A DNA stretch of 64,000 nucleotides from JARDZU01 sp963730285 (GTDB lineage: Bacteria > Actinomycetota > Acidimicrobiia > Spongiisociales > ZC4RG35), in the NCBI GenBank assembly GCA_963730285.1, contig CAVSQY010000010.1, forward strand, positions 24,973-88,972, in the 5' to 3' direction. Positions 29,837 through 38,838 of this stretch are shown here, piece by piece; position 1 is the stretch's first letter; every line of letters starts with the position of its first letter. The notes under the pieces were generated by a model. It was given only the letters and a program-made list of their open reading frames with translations. It did not search any database and had not been told where the DNA came from. A program made the position numbers and the translations under genes.

Positions 29837-31038
29837 CCCTCCTCCAGGTCGAAGCCCGGCGTCCCGGCCTCCACCCAGTCCTCGAAGGCCTCGTCGTTGT
29901 CCACGTCACGCTGCTTGTCGCTGGCCAGACGAAATCGGTGTGCAAGAAAGTCGCAGTAGGCCTGGATCGGGTCGCCATCTCTAATCTCGCTGACCCTCTC
30001 GACGATCGGCTCGAAGGAGTTGGTCAACCACTTGAACACACCGACACTCTTGCCTGACTGCGTGGTGAAGTCTTTCTTGGCCAGGTAGTAGTTCAGATCA
30101 CTCAGGATGGTACGAGCCTGGTTCTCGGAGGCGTCGATGCCGCTCATCTGACGCAAGCGCTCCGAATGAAATGTGCGACCGGCGACATGGGCATTCATCC
30201 TGACCACGTTGCCCCTCCCGGTCGGGTCGAGGAAGACGTCGTCGACTGAGAACCCGAGGTCGTTGAGCCTGCCGATCCGCTCCCGGATTTTGTAACCCTC
30301 GTTGGTTCCGATCACCAGTTCTTCGGTCAACTCGGCCCATAGACCGTGATAGCGATGGGAAATGTCTTCTCCCAGGCCGAGATCGGCGGCGTCGAGCTCT
30401 ACGCCATTCATGGCGGCGATGTCTGCCATCTCACCGGCGACGTTCATCTCCATGATCTCGAGATCCTCGTGACGCTGCCCATCGCTGAGTGATGGCCACA
30501 AACGCGATGTTTCCCCGTCGATCATGATCGCCTCGATCGCCTCGGCGTCGTAGCGGTAGAGCACGTTCGAGAGCGAGCAATCGCCCCAGAAGCACCCGGC
30601 GAGATGCAACTCGACCAACATCCCGGCCAGGGCATCGAGCATCTGAGTTCGGCGTCGGCCAAAGCCGGCACCGGACACCAGGTTTCGATAGGGAAAGGAG
30701 TGTTCGACATATCGGGTGATCACCGCTGCGGCCTGCTCCTCGTGGGGATCGAGCCAAACTCGCTCCACCAACCCGACTGGCTCGGCGGTTCGAGTCGTTG
30801 TCTCCTCGAGCTCCCGCAAAATGTGATACTCGTTGTGAGCCAGCCGCTGAGGCAGCTCTTTGACCACGAAGATGCCCTCGTCATAGGCCACGAAAGTCAC
30901 CGGGTGACGGTGTATCCCGGTAGGGACTTCGACCTGACGCGGGTGGTCCCACACCTCGATCGGCGTCTCCCAGGGAAGATCGAGGAAATCCGGGTAGGTG
31001 GGCCGGATCTGGAGATGCGGTATGCCCATTGCCCACAT
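29797..31038 (-). CDS. DUF4032 protein with kinase-like fold
   Basis: 413 residues. The first half looks like a lipopolysaccharide-kinase-type/protein-kinase-like fold: FVVKELP (Lys), GCFWGDCSLSNVL resembling the catalytic HxDxxxxN loop with Asp and Asn, and IMIDGETS. The second half is the DUF4032-specific domain (VFLDPTGRGNVVRMNAHVAGRTFHSERL). Conserved in Actinomycetota; function unknown. Alternative ATG at 31029. The catalytic loop has W-G-D in place of H-x-D. Confidence 0.85.
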   Translation of the reverse strand: MWAMGIPHLQIRPTYPDFLDLPWETPIEVWDHPRQVEVPTGIHRHPVTFVAYDEGIFVVKELPQRLAHNEYHILRELEETTTRTAEPVGLVERVWLDPHEEQAAAVITRYVEHSFPYRNLVSGAGFGRRRTQMLDALAGMLVELHLAGCFWGDCSLSNVLYRYDAEAIEAIMIDGETSRLWPSLSDGQRHEDLEIMEMNVAGEMADIAAMNGVELDAADLGLGEDISHRYHGLWAELTEELVIGTNEGYKIRERIGRLNDLGFSVDDVFLDPTGRGNVVRMNAHVAGRTFHSERLRQMSGIDASENQARTILSDLNYYLAKKDFTTQSGKSVGVFKWLTNSFEPIVERVSEIRDGDPIQAYCDFLAHRFRLASDKQRDVDNDEAFEDWVEAGTPGFDLEEGQSASEVEVLLSE

Positions 31039-31084
31039 GTAAGTCGATCATGAGCCTGTCGATCGGTCGGGAACTCGAGCCTCG

Positions 31085-31963
31085 CTATCCGGCAGACTCG
31101 AGGACGGCCAGTGCGAGGCCCCCCGCCAAGCCCGAAAGGTCACCGAGACCCGGCGTGGCAAGGAGATCGCCTTGATGCTCGGGCAAGCCCGGATACCCCG
31201 CCAGTTGGCGGGGGACTTCGCTGACCAAGGCATCGAAGAGCCCGTCGAGGTTCATCACCCCTCCTCCAATGATGATCCGCGAGGGGGCAATGGCATAGAC
31301 GATGTCACGCATCAGCTGCGACAGATAGAAGGCCTCGAGGCGGATGGCCTCGGCCAGGTGCCCCCCATCCAACGAGGCACCCGGCATGCCGAATCGCTCC
31401 TCTATCGCAGTCCCCGAAGCCAGGCCCTCTATACAATCGCCGTGGAATGGGCAGGTGCCGGCGAAAGGGTCGCGGGAGTCCCTGACCGCGATCATGTGCC
31501 CCATCTCGGGATGCCCGAGACCATGGTGGGGCCGCCCCCCGATCACCAACCCACCGCCGATCCCGGTTCCCACGGTCACATAGACGACCGGGTCGTGACC
31601 CATGCCCGCCCCCCATGTGAGCTCGCCGAGCGCGGCGGTGTTGACATCGGTGTCGAAAGCGACGGGAACCCGGAGGCCGTCCAACAGAGCTCCTACCACA
31701 TCCGCCCCCGACCAACCCGGCTTCGGGGTTCGGGTCACATGCCCGTACTCGGGGTGATCGGGCCGGAGCTCCACCGGGCCGAAACAGGCAACTCCAACTG
31801 TCTGGATCGGATAGGCCTGGAGATGCGCGATGATGCCACCAAGTGTGATCTCAGGTTCTTCGGTCGGGATCGTCAGTACATCCGAGATCTCACCGGACTC
31901 CTCGCCCACGGCACACCTGGTCTTCGTCCCACCGAGCTCGACCGTCCCATACAGCGCTGTCAC
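31085..31963 (-). CDS. ROK-family sugar kinase (fructokinase-like)
   Basis: 292 residues. ATP-binding GTVELGGTKTRCAVG at the N-terminus, catalytic DTDVNTAALGE, VYVTVGTGIGGG, and the zinc site GH...CPFHGDCIEGLASGTAI. The CPFHGDCxEGLASG form is characteristic of ROK fructokinases rather than glucokinases, so fructose (for example from sucrose cleaved by the GH13 enzyme) is a likely substrate. The GTG at 31963 is chosen because the fold begins directly after it; the open frame runs upstream to 32020. Confidence 0.88.
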   Translation of the reverse strand: MTALYGTVELGGTKTRCAVGEESGEISDVLTIPTEEPEITLGGIIAHLQAYPIQTVGVACFGPVELRPDHPEYGHVTRTPKPGWSGADVVGALLDGLRVPVAFDTDVNTAALGELTWGAGMGHDPVVYVTVGTGIGGGLVIGGRPHHGLGHPEMGHMIAVRDSRDPFAGTCPFHGDCIEGLASGTAIEERFGMPGASLDGGHLAEAIRLEAFYLSQLMRDIVYAIAPSRIIIGGGVMNLDGLFDALVSEVPRQLAGYPGLPEHQGDLLATPGLGDLSGLAGGLALAVLESAG

Positions 31964-31999
31964 GAGGTGCAATCTAGATGCCGGCCCACGGCGGCCACC

Positions 32000-32028
32000 T
32001 TGACATGGCCCCGGACACATTGTTTACT
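32000..32028 (+). promoter_or_regulatory. promoter for ilvB leader
   Basis: A perfect -35 TTGACA (32000-32005), a 17-bp spacer and a -10-like TTTACT (32023-32028). Transcription would begin near 32035, about four bases before the ATG of the leader peptide, so the leader mRNA would be nearly leaderless. Confidence 0.65.
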
Positions 32029-32038
32029 TGAACAGCCA

Positions 32039-32086
32039 ATGAAGCGACCCATCAACCCCTCCCAAGTACTCCTGCTTATCGAATAG
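32039..32086 (+). CDS. ilvB leader peptide (attenuation)
   Basis: Fifteen-codon ORF reading MKRPINPSQVLLLIE, then TAG. Val-Leu-Leu-Leu-Ile in a row just before the stop is the classic control-codon pattern for attenuation of branched-chain amino acid genes. It lies immediately after a consensus promoter and immediately before two hairpins and ilvB. The stop codon overlaps the 5' arm of the first hairpin, so ribosome position would alter folding. Confidence 0.75.
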   Translation: MKRPINPSQVLLLIE

Positions 32087-32137
32087 CGCGCGCAAAGAAC
32101 CTTGCGTGCGCTCAACCCTCCCCTCGGAGGGTTTTTT
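32085..32137 (+). promoter_or_regulatory. ilvB attenuator: pause hairpin plus intrinsic terminator
   Basis: First hairpin: 11 bp, AGCGCGCGCAA (32085-32095) with TTGCGTGCGCT (32102-32112), one G-U pair, 6-base loop. Second: 8 bp, AACCCTCC (32114-32121) with GGAGGGTT (32126-32133), loop CCTC, ending in a run of six T (32132-32137), a textbook intrinsic terminator 10 bases before the ilvB ATG. The leader codons contain AACCCCTCC (32054-32062), which could compete for GGAGGGTT. The exact switching order is not clear from sequence. Confidence 0.8.
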
Positions 32138-32146
32138 GTTACCCAC

Positions 32147-33865
32147 ATGACAGACACGAAATACACCGGATCACACTCACTGATAGAGAGCCTCGAGCAC
32201 GAAGGCGTCGAGCTGATGTTTGGTGTGCCCGGAGGCGCCATCCTTCCCGCCTATGACCCCCTCCTGGACAGTCCCATACGGCACGTCCTGGCCCGGCATG
32301 AACAGGGCGCCGGGCACATGGCCGAGGGCTATGCCCAAGCCACCGGACGTGTGGGCGTGGTCATGGCCACCTCCGGGCCCGGGGCCACCAACCTGATAAC
32401 CCCACTCCAAAACGCCCTGATGGACTCCACTCCGATCGTGGCGATCACGGGCCAGGTGGCCACCAGCTCGATCGGAAGCGATGCATTCCAGGAGGCTTAC
32501 ACCACGGGCCTGGCCATGCATTGCACCAAGCACGCCTACATGGTCACCGATGCGGCGGATATCCCGAACGTCATCCACGAGGCCTTCCATCTGGCGTCCA
32601 CCGGCCGGCCGGGCCCGGTGTTGGTCGACATTCCCAAGGACGTCCTCAACCAGGAGACGACGTGGAGCGAGCCCACGCTGGACAACCTCCCCGGATACAA
32701 ACCGACCCAGTCGGGACATCCGATGCAAATCAGGGCCGCCGTCAAGTTGATCGAGTCAGCAGAGCGGCCCGTGTTGTACGTCGGAGGCGGTGTCCTGAAG
32801 GCAAACGCCGCCAGTGAGCTGCTCGCGTTTGCCGAAGCGGCGAACGCCCCAGTGGTCACGACGCTCATGGCCAGGGGAGCCTTCCCCGACGGTCATCGTC
32901 TGGCTCTGGGGATGCCCGGCATGCACGGCGTCTACACGGCCACCACCGCCATCCAGAAATGTGATGTCCTCGTGAGCGTGGCCGCCCGTTTCGACGATCG
33001 GGTCACTGGTGACCCCAATGCCTTCGCCCCCGACGCCGCGGTCATACACATCGACGTCGACCCCGCCGAGATCGGAAAGGTCCGGACGGCGGAGGTTCCC
33101 ATAGTCGGCGATGCCCGCTCGGTCCTGGCCGATCTCCTCTCCGCTCTCGAGAAGTCCCGTGGCGACAAGCCCGCCCCGGAGAGAACGGCCTGGTTCGACC
33201 AGCTCACGGTCTGGAAACGCGACTACCCGCTGTCCTATGAACAGGACCCAGACGGGCCGATCAAGGTCCAGCATTTCATCGAGCGGCTGTATGCCGCCAC
33301 GGGTGGTGAGGCTGTGATCGCTGCCGGCGTGGGTCAGCATCAGATGTGGGCTTCGCAGTTCTGGGGCTTCTCCGCCCCCCGCAGCTGGATCAACTCCGGA
33401 GGGCTGGGGACGATGGGGTTTGCCGTCCCCGCTGCCGTCGGCGCCAAGGCAGCGCGTCCCGATGACCTGGTGATCGCTCTGGACGGCGACGGCTGCTTCC
33501 AGATGACCCTCCAGGAGCTGATCACCGCCGCCACCGAGAACATCCCGGTCAAGATCGTCGTGTTCAACAACGGCGGTTACGGCATGGTGAAGCAATGGCA
33601 GAACCTCTTCTATGGCGGTCGACTCTCGGCCACCGACCTCGGAACCACCATCCCTGACTATCCGAAGCTGGCCGAGGCTATGGGGTGTGTCGGGATCAAG
33701 ATCGACCACCCCACCGAGATCGACGCCGCCATCGAGAAGGTCCTGGCCATAGTGGACCGGCCGGTCGTGCTCGAAGTGGTGGTCGATCCCGACGAGATGT
33801 GCTTCCCGATGGTGCCGGCGGGCGGATCCAACGATCGCGTCGTGATGAAGTTGGAAGATCTCTGA
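32147..33865 (+). CDS. ilvB: acetolactate synthase large subunit
   Basis: 572 residues, ThDP-dependent acetohydroxyacid synthase. N-terminal GVPGGAILPAYDPL, the ThDP Glu in RHEQGAGHMAEGYA, GPGATNL, and C-terminal ThDP motif GDGCFQMTLQEL...NNGGYGMVKQWQ. It condenses pyruvate with pyruvate or 2-oxobutyrate. ATG 32147 lies just after the attenuator; GGAGGG of the terminator's 3' arm is the only Shine-Dalgarno-like sequence (about 15 bases away). The stop overlaps the ilvN start. Confidence 0.97.
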   Translation: MTDTKYTGSHSLIESLEHEGVELMFGVPGGAILPAYDPLLDSPIRHVLARHEQGAGHMAEGYAQATGRVGVVMATSGPGATNLITPLQNALMDSTPIVAITGQVATSSIGSDAFQEAYTTGLAMHCTKHAYMVTDAADIPNVIHEAFHLASTGRPGPVLVDIPKDVLNQETTWSEPTLDNLPGYKPTQSGHPMQIRAAVKLIESAERPVLYVGGGVLKANAASELLAFAEAANAPVVTTLMARGAFPDGHRLALGMPGMHGVYTATTAIQKCDVLVSVAARFDDRVTGDPNAFAPDAAVIHIDVDPAEIGKVRTAEVPIVGDARSVLADLLSALEKSRGDKPAPERTAWFDQLTVWKRDYPLSYEQDPDGPIKVQHFIERLYAATGGEAVIAAGVGQHQMWASQFWGFSAPRSWINSGGLGTMGFAVPAAVGAKAARPDDLVIALDGDGCFQMTLQELITAATENIPVKIVVFNNGGYGMVKQWQNLFYGGRLSATDLGTTIPDYPKLAEAMGCVGIKIDHPTEIDAAIEKVLAIVDRPVVLEVVVDPDEMCFPMVPAGGSNDRVVMKLEDL

Positions 33866-34374
33866 TGCAGCACACACTGACCGTCCTCGTCGAGGACAAG
33901 GCCGGCGTGTTGGCCCGGGTATCCGCCATGTTCTCCAATCGCGGTTTCAACATCCACTCCCTTGCCGTGGGGCCCACCCATCAGGAGGGAAGGTCCCGCA
34001 TCACTCTCGTGGTCGACGCCCCTGAGCTCGAGCAACTGAAGAAACAGCTCAACAAGCTGGTCAACGTGATCAAGGTCCAGGAGATGGAATCTGCAGAGGC
34101 ACTGGAGCGCGAGGTCATGATCGTGCGGATCAGCGCCCCGCCGTCCAGCCGGGGCGAGGTCCGCGACACCGCCTCTCTCTTCGACGCACGGATCATCGAC
34201 ATCTCCAGCAGCGCCATGACCTTCGAGGTGGCCGGGACGCCCCAGCACCTCCAGGCTTTTCTCGAGCACCTCTCGCCCTATGGGGTCATCGACCTGGTCA
34301 AGTCGGGCCGGATCGCCATGCGCCGCGAGTCCGAGCTGACACCATCGTCGATGGTGTCAGGAGCGGGGAAATGA
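33865..34374 (+). CDS. ilvN: acetolactate synthase small (regulatory) subunit
   Basis: 169 residues: N-terminal ACT domain (TLTVLVEDKAGVLARVSAMFSNRGFNIHSLAVG) and the C-terminal ALS_ss domain (RSRITLVV..., FDARIIDIS, LSPYGVIDLVKSGRIAMRR). It binds valine and regulates IlvB. The ATG overlaps the ilvB stop (TGATG); its own stop overlaps the leuA leader ATG. Confidence 0.96.
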   Translation: MQHTLTVLVEDKAGVLARVSAMFSNRGFNIHSLAVGPTHQEGRSRITLVVDAPELEQLKKQLNKLVNVIKVQEMESAEALEREVMIVRISAPPSSRGEVRDTASLFDARIIDISSSAMTFEVAGTPQHLQAFLEHLSPYGVIDLVKSGRIAMRRESELTPSSMVSGAGK

Positions 34375-34433
34375 CTCTTTCGACACCGCTCACGACCATC
34401 GGCGGGATACATCTGGGCCTCGCCCTTATCTAG
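34371..34433 (+). CDS. candidate leuA leader peptide
   Basis: A 20-codon ORF whose ATG overlaps the ilvN stop (ATGA), preceded by GGAG. Five of its residues are Leu and three Ile (ends IHLGLALI), then TAG. A 7-bp hairpin with one bulge (CCG-GTCG, loop GCCC, CGAC-T-CGG, 34434-34452) follows directly, but no T-run is seen. Its place in the 124-bp gap before leuA fits a leucine-responsive leader; chance cannot be excluded. Confidence 0.45.
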   Translation: MTLSTPLTTIGGIHLGLALI

Positions 34434-34498
34434 CCGGTCGGCCCCGACTCGGGCAGATCGGCGCTCGCATCCCGACGCACTTCAAAAGGAGCAGGACC

Positions 34499-35695
34499 AT
34501 GACTGAACATGTGAGGATTTTCGACAGCACGCTGAGAGACGGGGAACAGGCCCCCGGGATCGCACTCGACCCCGACGCCAAGGTGACGATCGCAACCCAA
34601 CTGGAGCGGCTCGGCGTTGACATAATCGAGGCCGGGTTCCCGGTCTCTTCGCCCGGTGACTTCGAGGCGGTGACTCGCATCGCCCGCGAGGTGCGGGGAC
34701 CGACCATCGCCGCCCTGGCCAGGGCCCAGGCAGACGACGTCGAACGAGCATGGGAAGCCATCCGCGACGCAACCGATCCCAGGATTCACGTCTTCCTCGC
34801 CACCTCTCCCATCCACATGCAGCACAAGTTGAGGATGAGCGAGGAGGAAGTCCTCGCCGCGGTGAAGGCCAATGTGGCCCGAGCCCGGGACCACACCGAG
34901 AACGTGGAGTACTCACCTGAGGACGCCACCAGATCCGAGCCCGACTTCGTGGTAGCCGTTTGTCGGACTGCGGTCGAGGCCGGGGCGACCACCATCAACA
35001 TCCCCGACACCGTTGGCTATGCCACGCCGGCCGATTACGGGGCCTTGATCGGCCGAATCGTGACAGAAGTCAAGGGTGGTCGTGACGGGATCGTGATCTC
35101 CACTCACTGTCACAACGATCTCGGGCTGGCCGTGGCCAACTCGCTGGCAGCAGTGAGCGCCGGGGCGAGACAGGTGGAGGGTGCCATCAACGGGATTGGA
35201 GAGCGCGCCGGGAACACCTCGATCGAGGAGGTAGTCATGGCCCTGCGAGTGCGCGAGGACGCCTTCGGGGTGGGGATTTCGGTCTCATCGGAGGAGATCT
35301 TCGAGACCTCCCGGCTGGTGTCGGAGAAGACCGGCTACCCGATTCAGTACAACAAGGCCGTGGTGGGCCGCAACGCCTTCGCCCATGAGTCGGGCATCCA
35401 TCAGCACGGCGTGCTCCGAGAAAGAACGACCTATGAGATCATGACTCCGGCATCTGTCGGGATGGGAGAGTCGATGATCGTGATGGGAAAGCACTCAGGC
35501 CGGGCCGCGTTCAAGCACTCTCTGGGGAAGATAGGTGTGACTTTGAGTGGTCAGTCCTTTGAGACGGCATTCGCCCGCATGAAGGAGACCGCCGATCGGT
35601 TCGGCGAGGTGTCCTTGCATCAGATCCGGCTTATCGTCGATGATGTCGTCTCCGACATGGAGGTATTGGACGGCGTGGCCGCCTCATTCAGATGA
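34499..35695 (+). CDS. leuA: 2-isopropylmalate synthase, short form
   Basis: 398 residues. The TIM-barrel catalytic part is complete: FDSTLRDGEQAPG, metal ligands including HCHNDLG, and GIHQHGVL. It condenses 2-oxoisovalerate with acetyl-CoA, the first step of leucine synthesis. The protein stops after the linker helices; the roughly 120-residue C-terminal LeuA allosteric domain of typical enzymes (about 510 residues) is missing, so leucine feedback inhibition may be absent. AAAGGAG lies eight bases before the ATG. A homocitrate or citramalate synthase is less likely given leuBCD directly downstream. Confidence 0.9.
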   Translation: MTEHVRIFDSTLRDGEQAPGIALDPDAKVTIATQLERLGVDIIEAGFPVSSPGDFEAVTRIAREVRGPTIAALARAQADDVERAWEAIRDATDPRIHVFLATSPIHMQHKLRMSEEEVLAAVKANVARARDHTENVEYSPEDATRSEPDFVVAVCRTAVEAGATTINIPDTVGYATPADYGALIGRIVTEVKGGRDGIVISTHCHNDLGLAVANSLAAVSAGARQVEGAINGIGERAGNTSIEEVVMALRVREDAFGVGISVSSEEIFETSRLVSEKTGYPIQYNKAVVGRNAFAHESGIHQHGVLRERTTYEIMTPASVGMGESMIVMGKHSGRAAFKHSLGKIGVTLSGQSFETAFARMKETADRFGEVSLHQIRLIVDDVVSDMEVLDGVAASFR

Positions 35696-36771
35696 GCAAC
35701 TATTCGATCGCAGTGGTTCCCGGAGATGGGACCGGCCCCGAGGTCGTCGCCGAGGCGATGAAGGTTCTCGCGGTCGCCTCGCCCTTGTTCGACATCACGC
35801 TCGATTACGTCGAGATGGACCTGGGCGGGGAGCGATACCTGCGCACCGGCGAGACACTCACCGGCTCCGACCTCGAGACGTTGGGAAATGCCAACGCGAT
35901 CCTCTTTGGCGCAGTTGGCCATCCCGATGTGACACCGGGCATCCTCGAGCAGCAGATCTTGCTCAGGATGCGCCGCGAGCTGGATCAGTTCATCAATCTT
36001 CGACCGGTCAAGCTCTACCCCGGCGTCACCGGCCCGCTTCGTGATGTGGATGCCGAGGACATCGACTTCGTGGTGGTTCGAGAGAACAGCGAAGGCCTCT
36101 ACGTGGGCCAGGGCGAGTTCACCGCCAAAGGCTCGCCCTTCGAGGTGGCCGTGCAACAGTCGGTGAACAGCCGGTTCGCGGTGGAGAGATGCATTCGATA
36201 TGCCTTCGAGCTCGCCTCCAACCGACCCCGCCATCACCTCACCATGTGTGGAAAGACGAATGTCCTGACCTACGCCTGGGACCTCTGGGCTCGAGTGTTC
36301 GACGAGGTTGCCAGCGAGTATCCCCAGGTGACGACGTCATATGCCCATGTAGACGCAGCGTGCCTGTGGATGGTCGAGGACCCGTCACGATTCGACGTCA
36401 TCGTCACCGACAACATGTTTGGCGACATCATCACCGATCTCGGCGCCGCCATCCAGGGTGGGTTGGGTATCGCCTCCGGTGCGAACATCAACCCAAACGG
36501 CGTCTCGATGTTCGAGCCCATCGGGGGCACCGCCCCCGGGTTCGAAGGCACCGGGTTGATCAACCCCCTGGCCGCGATTGGCGCCGCAAGCATGATGCTC
36601 GATGTACTCGGTCAACCCGGGGCGGGCCACGCAATCGAACAGGCAGTTGGCTCCGTTGCCGGGTCACTGCCGTCGTTGAGGGCCGGTGAGATGGGTATCA
36701 GCACGTCGGAAGTGGGCGACATGGTGGCCGGAATCGTCGCCGAGTCGAGCCCGGCCGGGGTGGCCCGATGA
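35692..36771 (+). CDS. leuB: 3-isopropylmalate dehydrogenase
   Basis: 359 residues, isocitrate/isopropylmalate dehydrogenase family: VVPGDGTGPEVV, substrate Arg residues in LLRMRRELDQFINLRPVK, VRENSEGLYVG, metal site DNMFGDIITDLGA and GTAPGFEGTGLINPLA. Overlaps leuA by ATGA. Oxidatively decarboxylates 3-isopropylmalate in the cytosol. Confidence 0.94.
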   Translation: MSNYSIAVVPGDGTGPEVVAEAMKVLAVASPLFDITLDYVEMDLGGERYLRTGETLTGSDLETLGNANAILFGAVGHPDVTPGILEQQILLRMRRELDQFINLRPVKLYPGVTGPLRDVDAEDIDFVVVRENSEGLYVGQGEFTAKGSPFEVAVQQSVNSRFAVERCIRYAFELASNRPRHHLTMCGKTNVLTYAWDLWARVFDEVASEYPQVTTSYAHVDAACLWMVEDPSRFDVIVTDNMFGDIITDLGAAIQGGLGIASGANINPNGVSMFEPIGGTAPGFEGTGLINPLAAIGAASMMLDVLGQPGAGHAIEQAVGSVAGSLPSLRAGEMGISTSEVGDMVAGIVAESSPAGVAR

Positions 36772-38234
36772 GCAAGACTCTCTTCGAGAAGATATGGGAA
36801 GAACATGTCGTCGACAGCCCCCGACAGGAGGCGGCTCGTCTGGAGGCCCTCGCTGAAGCTGGGCTCACCGACCACGGAGAGCTGCTGGGAGAGCACCAGG
36901 ATCTCATTTACATCGACCTCCATCTGATACATGAGGTGACCTCGCCCCAGGCCTTCGAAGGGTTACGTCGGGCAAGAAGGACCGTCCGCCGACCCGAGCT
37001 CACTCTGGGAACCGTCGATCACAACGTCCCCACCATCGGAAGAGACCTCCCCAATCCCGATCCATTGTCCGGGCAGCAGATCGAGCTGATGCGCCGCAAC
37101 GCGGAGGAGTTCGGGGTGACGCTCTACGACATGTTCGACGTGCGCCAGGGCATCGTCCACATCATCGGGCCGGAGCAGGGGTTCACGCAGCCGGGGATGA
37201 CCATCGTATGCGGGGACAGCCATACTTCCACCCACGGCGCCTTCGGCGCGCTCGCCTTCGGCATCGGCACATCGGAGGTCGAGCACGTCCTGGCCACCCA
37301 GACTCTCCGCCAGTCAAAGCCCAAGACGATGTCGATCGAGGTCACGGGTGAGCTGGCACCGGGCGTAACCGCCAAGGACGTCATCCTGGCCATCATCAAC
37401 GCGATAGGAGTCCACGGAGGCATCGGCCACGTCATCGAATACAGGGGAAGTGTTATTCGCCGGCTATCGATGGAAGGCCGGATGACCATATGCAACATGT
37501 CCATCGAGGCCGGGGCCAGGGCTGGGCTCATCGCCCCCGACGAGACGACCTTCGAGTACATGAAGGGCCGGCCACATGCACCCAAAGGAGAGGACTGGGA
37601 TAGGGCGGTGGAGCGCTGGCGGCGACTCACTACCGACGACGATGCCGGCTTCGATCGCGAGGTGGTGCTCGACGGTGCTGAGATTCGCCCCTTCGTCACT
37701 TGGGGGACCAACCCCTCCCAGAGTGTTCAGGTGGATGGCAGTGTCCCCGCTCCCGAGGATTTCCCGGAACCACAAAGGGAATCAGTGAGGCGGGCGCTCA
37801 CTTACATGAACCTGACGCCCGGTACACCGATGAGCGAGATCTCGATCGATCGAGTTTTCATCGGGTCGTGCACCAACGGGCGTATCGAGGATCTCAGGGC
37901 CGCATCGAAGGTGGTCGACGGGAAGAAGGTCGCCGAGGGGGTGACCGCCATGGTGGTGCCGGGCTCGGGTCTGGTGAAACGTCAGGCCGAGGACGAGGGT
38001 ATCGCCGACGTCTTCATCGCCGCTGGTTTCGAATGGCGCGATGCCGGCTGCTCGATGTGTCTCGGGATGAACCCCGACATCCTTCTTCCAGGTCAGCGCA
38101 GCGCTTCGACCTCGAATCGAAACTTTGAAGGTCGACAGGGGCCGGGGGGTCGCACTCATCTACTCAGCCCGGAGATGGCCGCGGCGGCAGCAATCGCCGG
38201 GCATCTCATCGATGTCCGGGAGGTTTTCGCATGA
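36768..38234 (+). CDS. leuC: 3-isopropylmalate dehydratase large subunit
   Basis: 488 residues, aconitase superfamily. [4Fe-4S] ligands are in GSCTNGR and GCSMCLGMN; VCGDSHTSTHGAFGALAFGIG and NRNFEGRQGPGGRTHL are conserved. It forms a complex with LeuD and isomerises 2- to 3-isopropylmalate. ATGA overlap with leuB and with leuD. Confidence 0.96.
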   Translation: MSKTLFEKIWEEHVVDSPRQEAARLEALAEAGLTDHGELLGEHQDLIYIDLHLIHEVTSPQAFEGLRRARRTVRRPELTLGTVDHNVPTIGRDLPNPDPLSGQQIELMRRNAEEFGVTLYDMFDVRQGIVHIIGPEQGFTQPGMTIVCGDSHTSTHGAFGALAFGIGTSEVEHVLATQTLRQSKPKTMSIEVTGELAPGVTAKDVILAIINAIGVHGGIGHVIEYRGSVIRRLSMEGRMTICNMSIEAGARAGLIAPDETTFEYMKGRPHAPKGEDWDRAVERWRRLTTDDDAGFDREVVLDGAEIRPFVTWGTNPSQSVQVDGSVPAPEDFPEPQRESVRRALTYMNLTPGTPMSEISIDRVFIGSCTNGRIEDLRAASKVVDGKKVAEGVTAMVVPGSGLVKRQAEDEGIADVFIAAGFEWRDAGCSMCLGMNPDILLPGQRSASTSNRNFEGRQGPGGRTHLLSPEMAAAAAIAGHLIDVREVFA

Positions 38235-38824
38235 GAGCCGTTTCCGTCGTTCGAGGCAAGGCGATCCCCATGGACAGAGCCAACGTCGACACCGACCAGA
38301 TCATCCCCGCCAAATACCTCAAGCGGGTCGAGCGCACCGGTTACGGGCCATATTGCTTCGATGCCTGGCGCCAAGATCCGGACTTTGTGTTGAACAACCC
38401 GGCCTACGGCGGTGCCACGATCATGCTGACCCGGGAGAACTTCGGCTCTGGATCGAGCCGTGAGCACGCGGTCTGGGCCTTGGAGGGATTCGGGATCGAG
38501 GCCCTGATCGGGGTCAGCTTTGCCGACATCTTCAAGAGCAACTGCTTCCAGGGCGGGATGATCACGGTCGAGCTGCCCGCAGAGGACATCGATTACCTCA
38601 TGGACCTGAGCACGGCCAGTCCTGAGACGGAGATCGAAGTCGACCTCGAAGCCCAAGAAGTTCGTGCCGGGGACTGGATACGCGGCTTCGACATCGATCC
38701 GTTCCGCAAGTATCGGCTCCAGCGCGGTCTGGACGACATCGCCATGACGCTGGCTTACAGCGCCGACATCGACACGTTCGAGACAGCGAGAGGGCTGAGC
38801 CTTCCCAGCACCTCGGAACGCTGA
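38231..38824 (+). CDS. leuD: 3-isopropylmalate dehydratase small subunit
   Basis: 197 residues, swivelling domain: VDTDQIIPAKYLKRVERTGYG, ENFGSGSSREHAVWAL and FADIFKSNCFQ are diagnostic. Last gene of the ilvBN-leuABCD run. It ends 14 bp from the convergent aromatic gene. Confidence 0.96.
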   Translation: MRAVSVVRGKAIPMDRANVDTDQIIPAKYLKRVERTGYGPYCFDAWRQDPDFVLNNPAYGGATIMLTRENFGSGSSREHAVWALEGFGIEALIGVSFADIFKSNCFQGGMITVELPAEDIDYLMDLSTASPETEIEVDLEAQEVRAGDWIRGFDIDPFRKYRLQRGLDDIAMTLAYSADIDTFETARGLSLPSTSER

Positions 38825-38838
38825 CGCCTGCAACGTCG

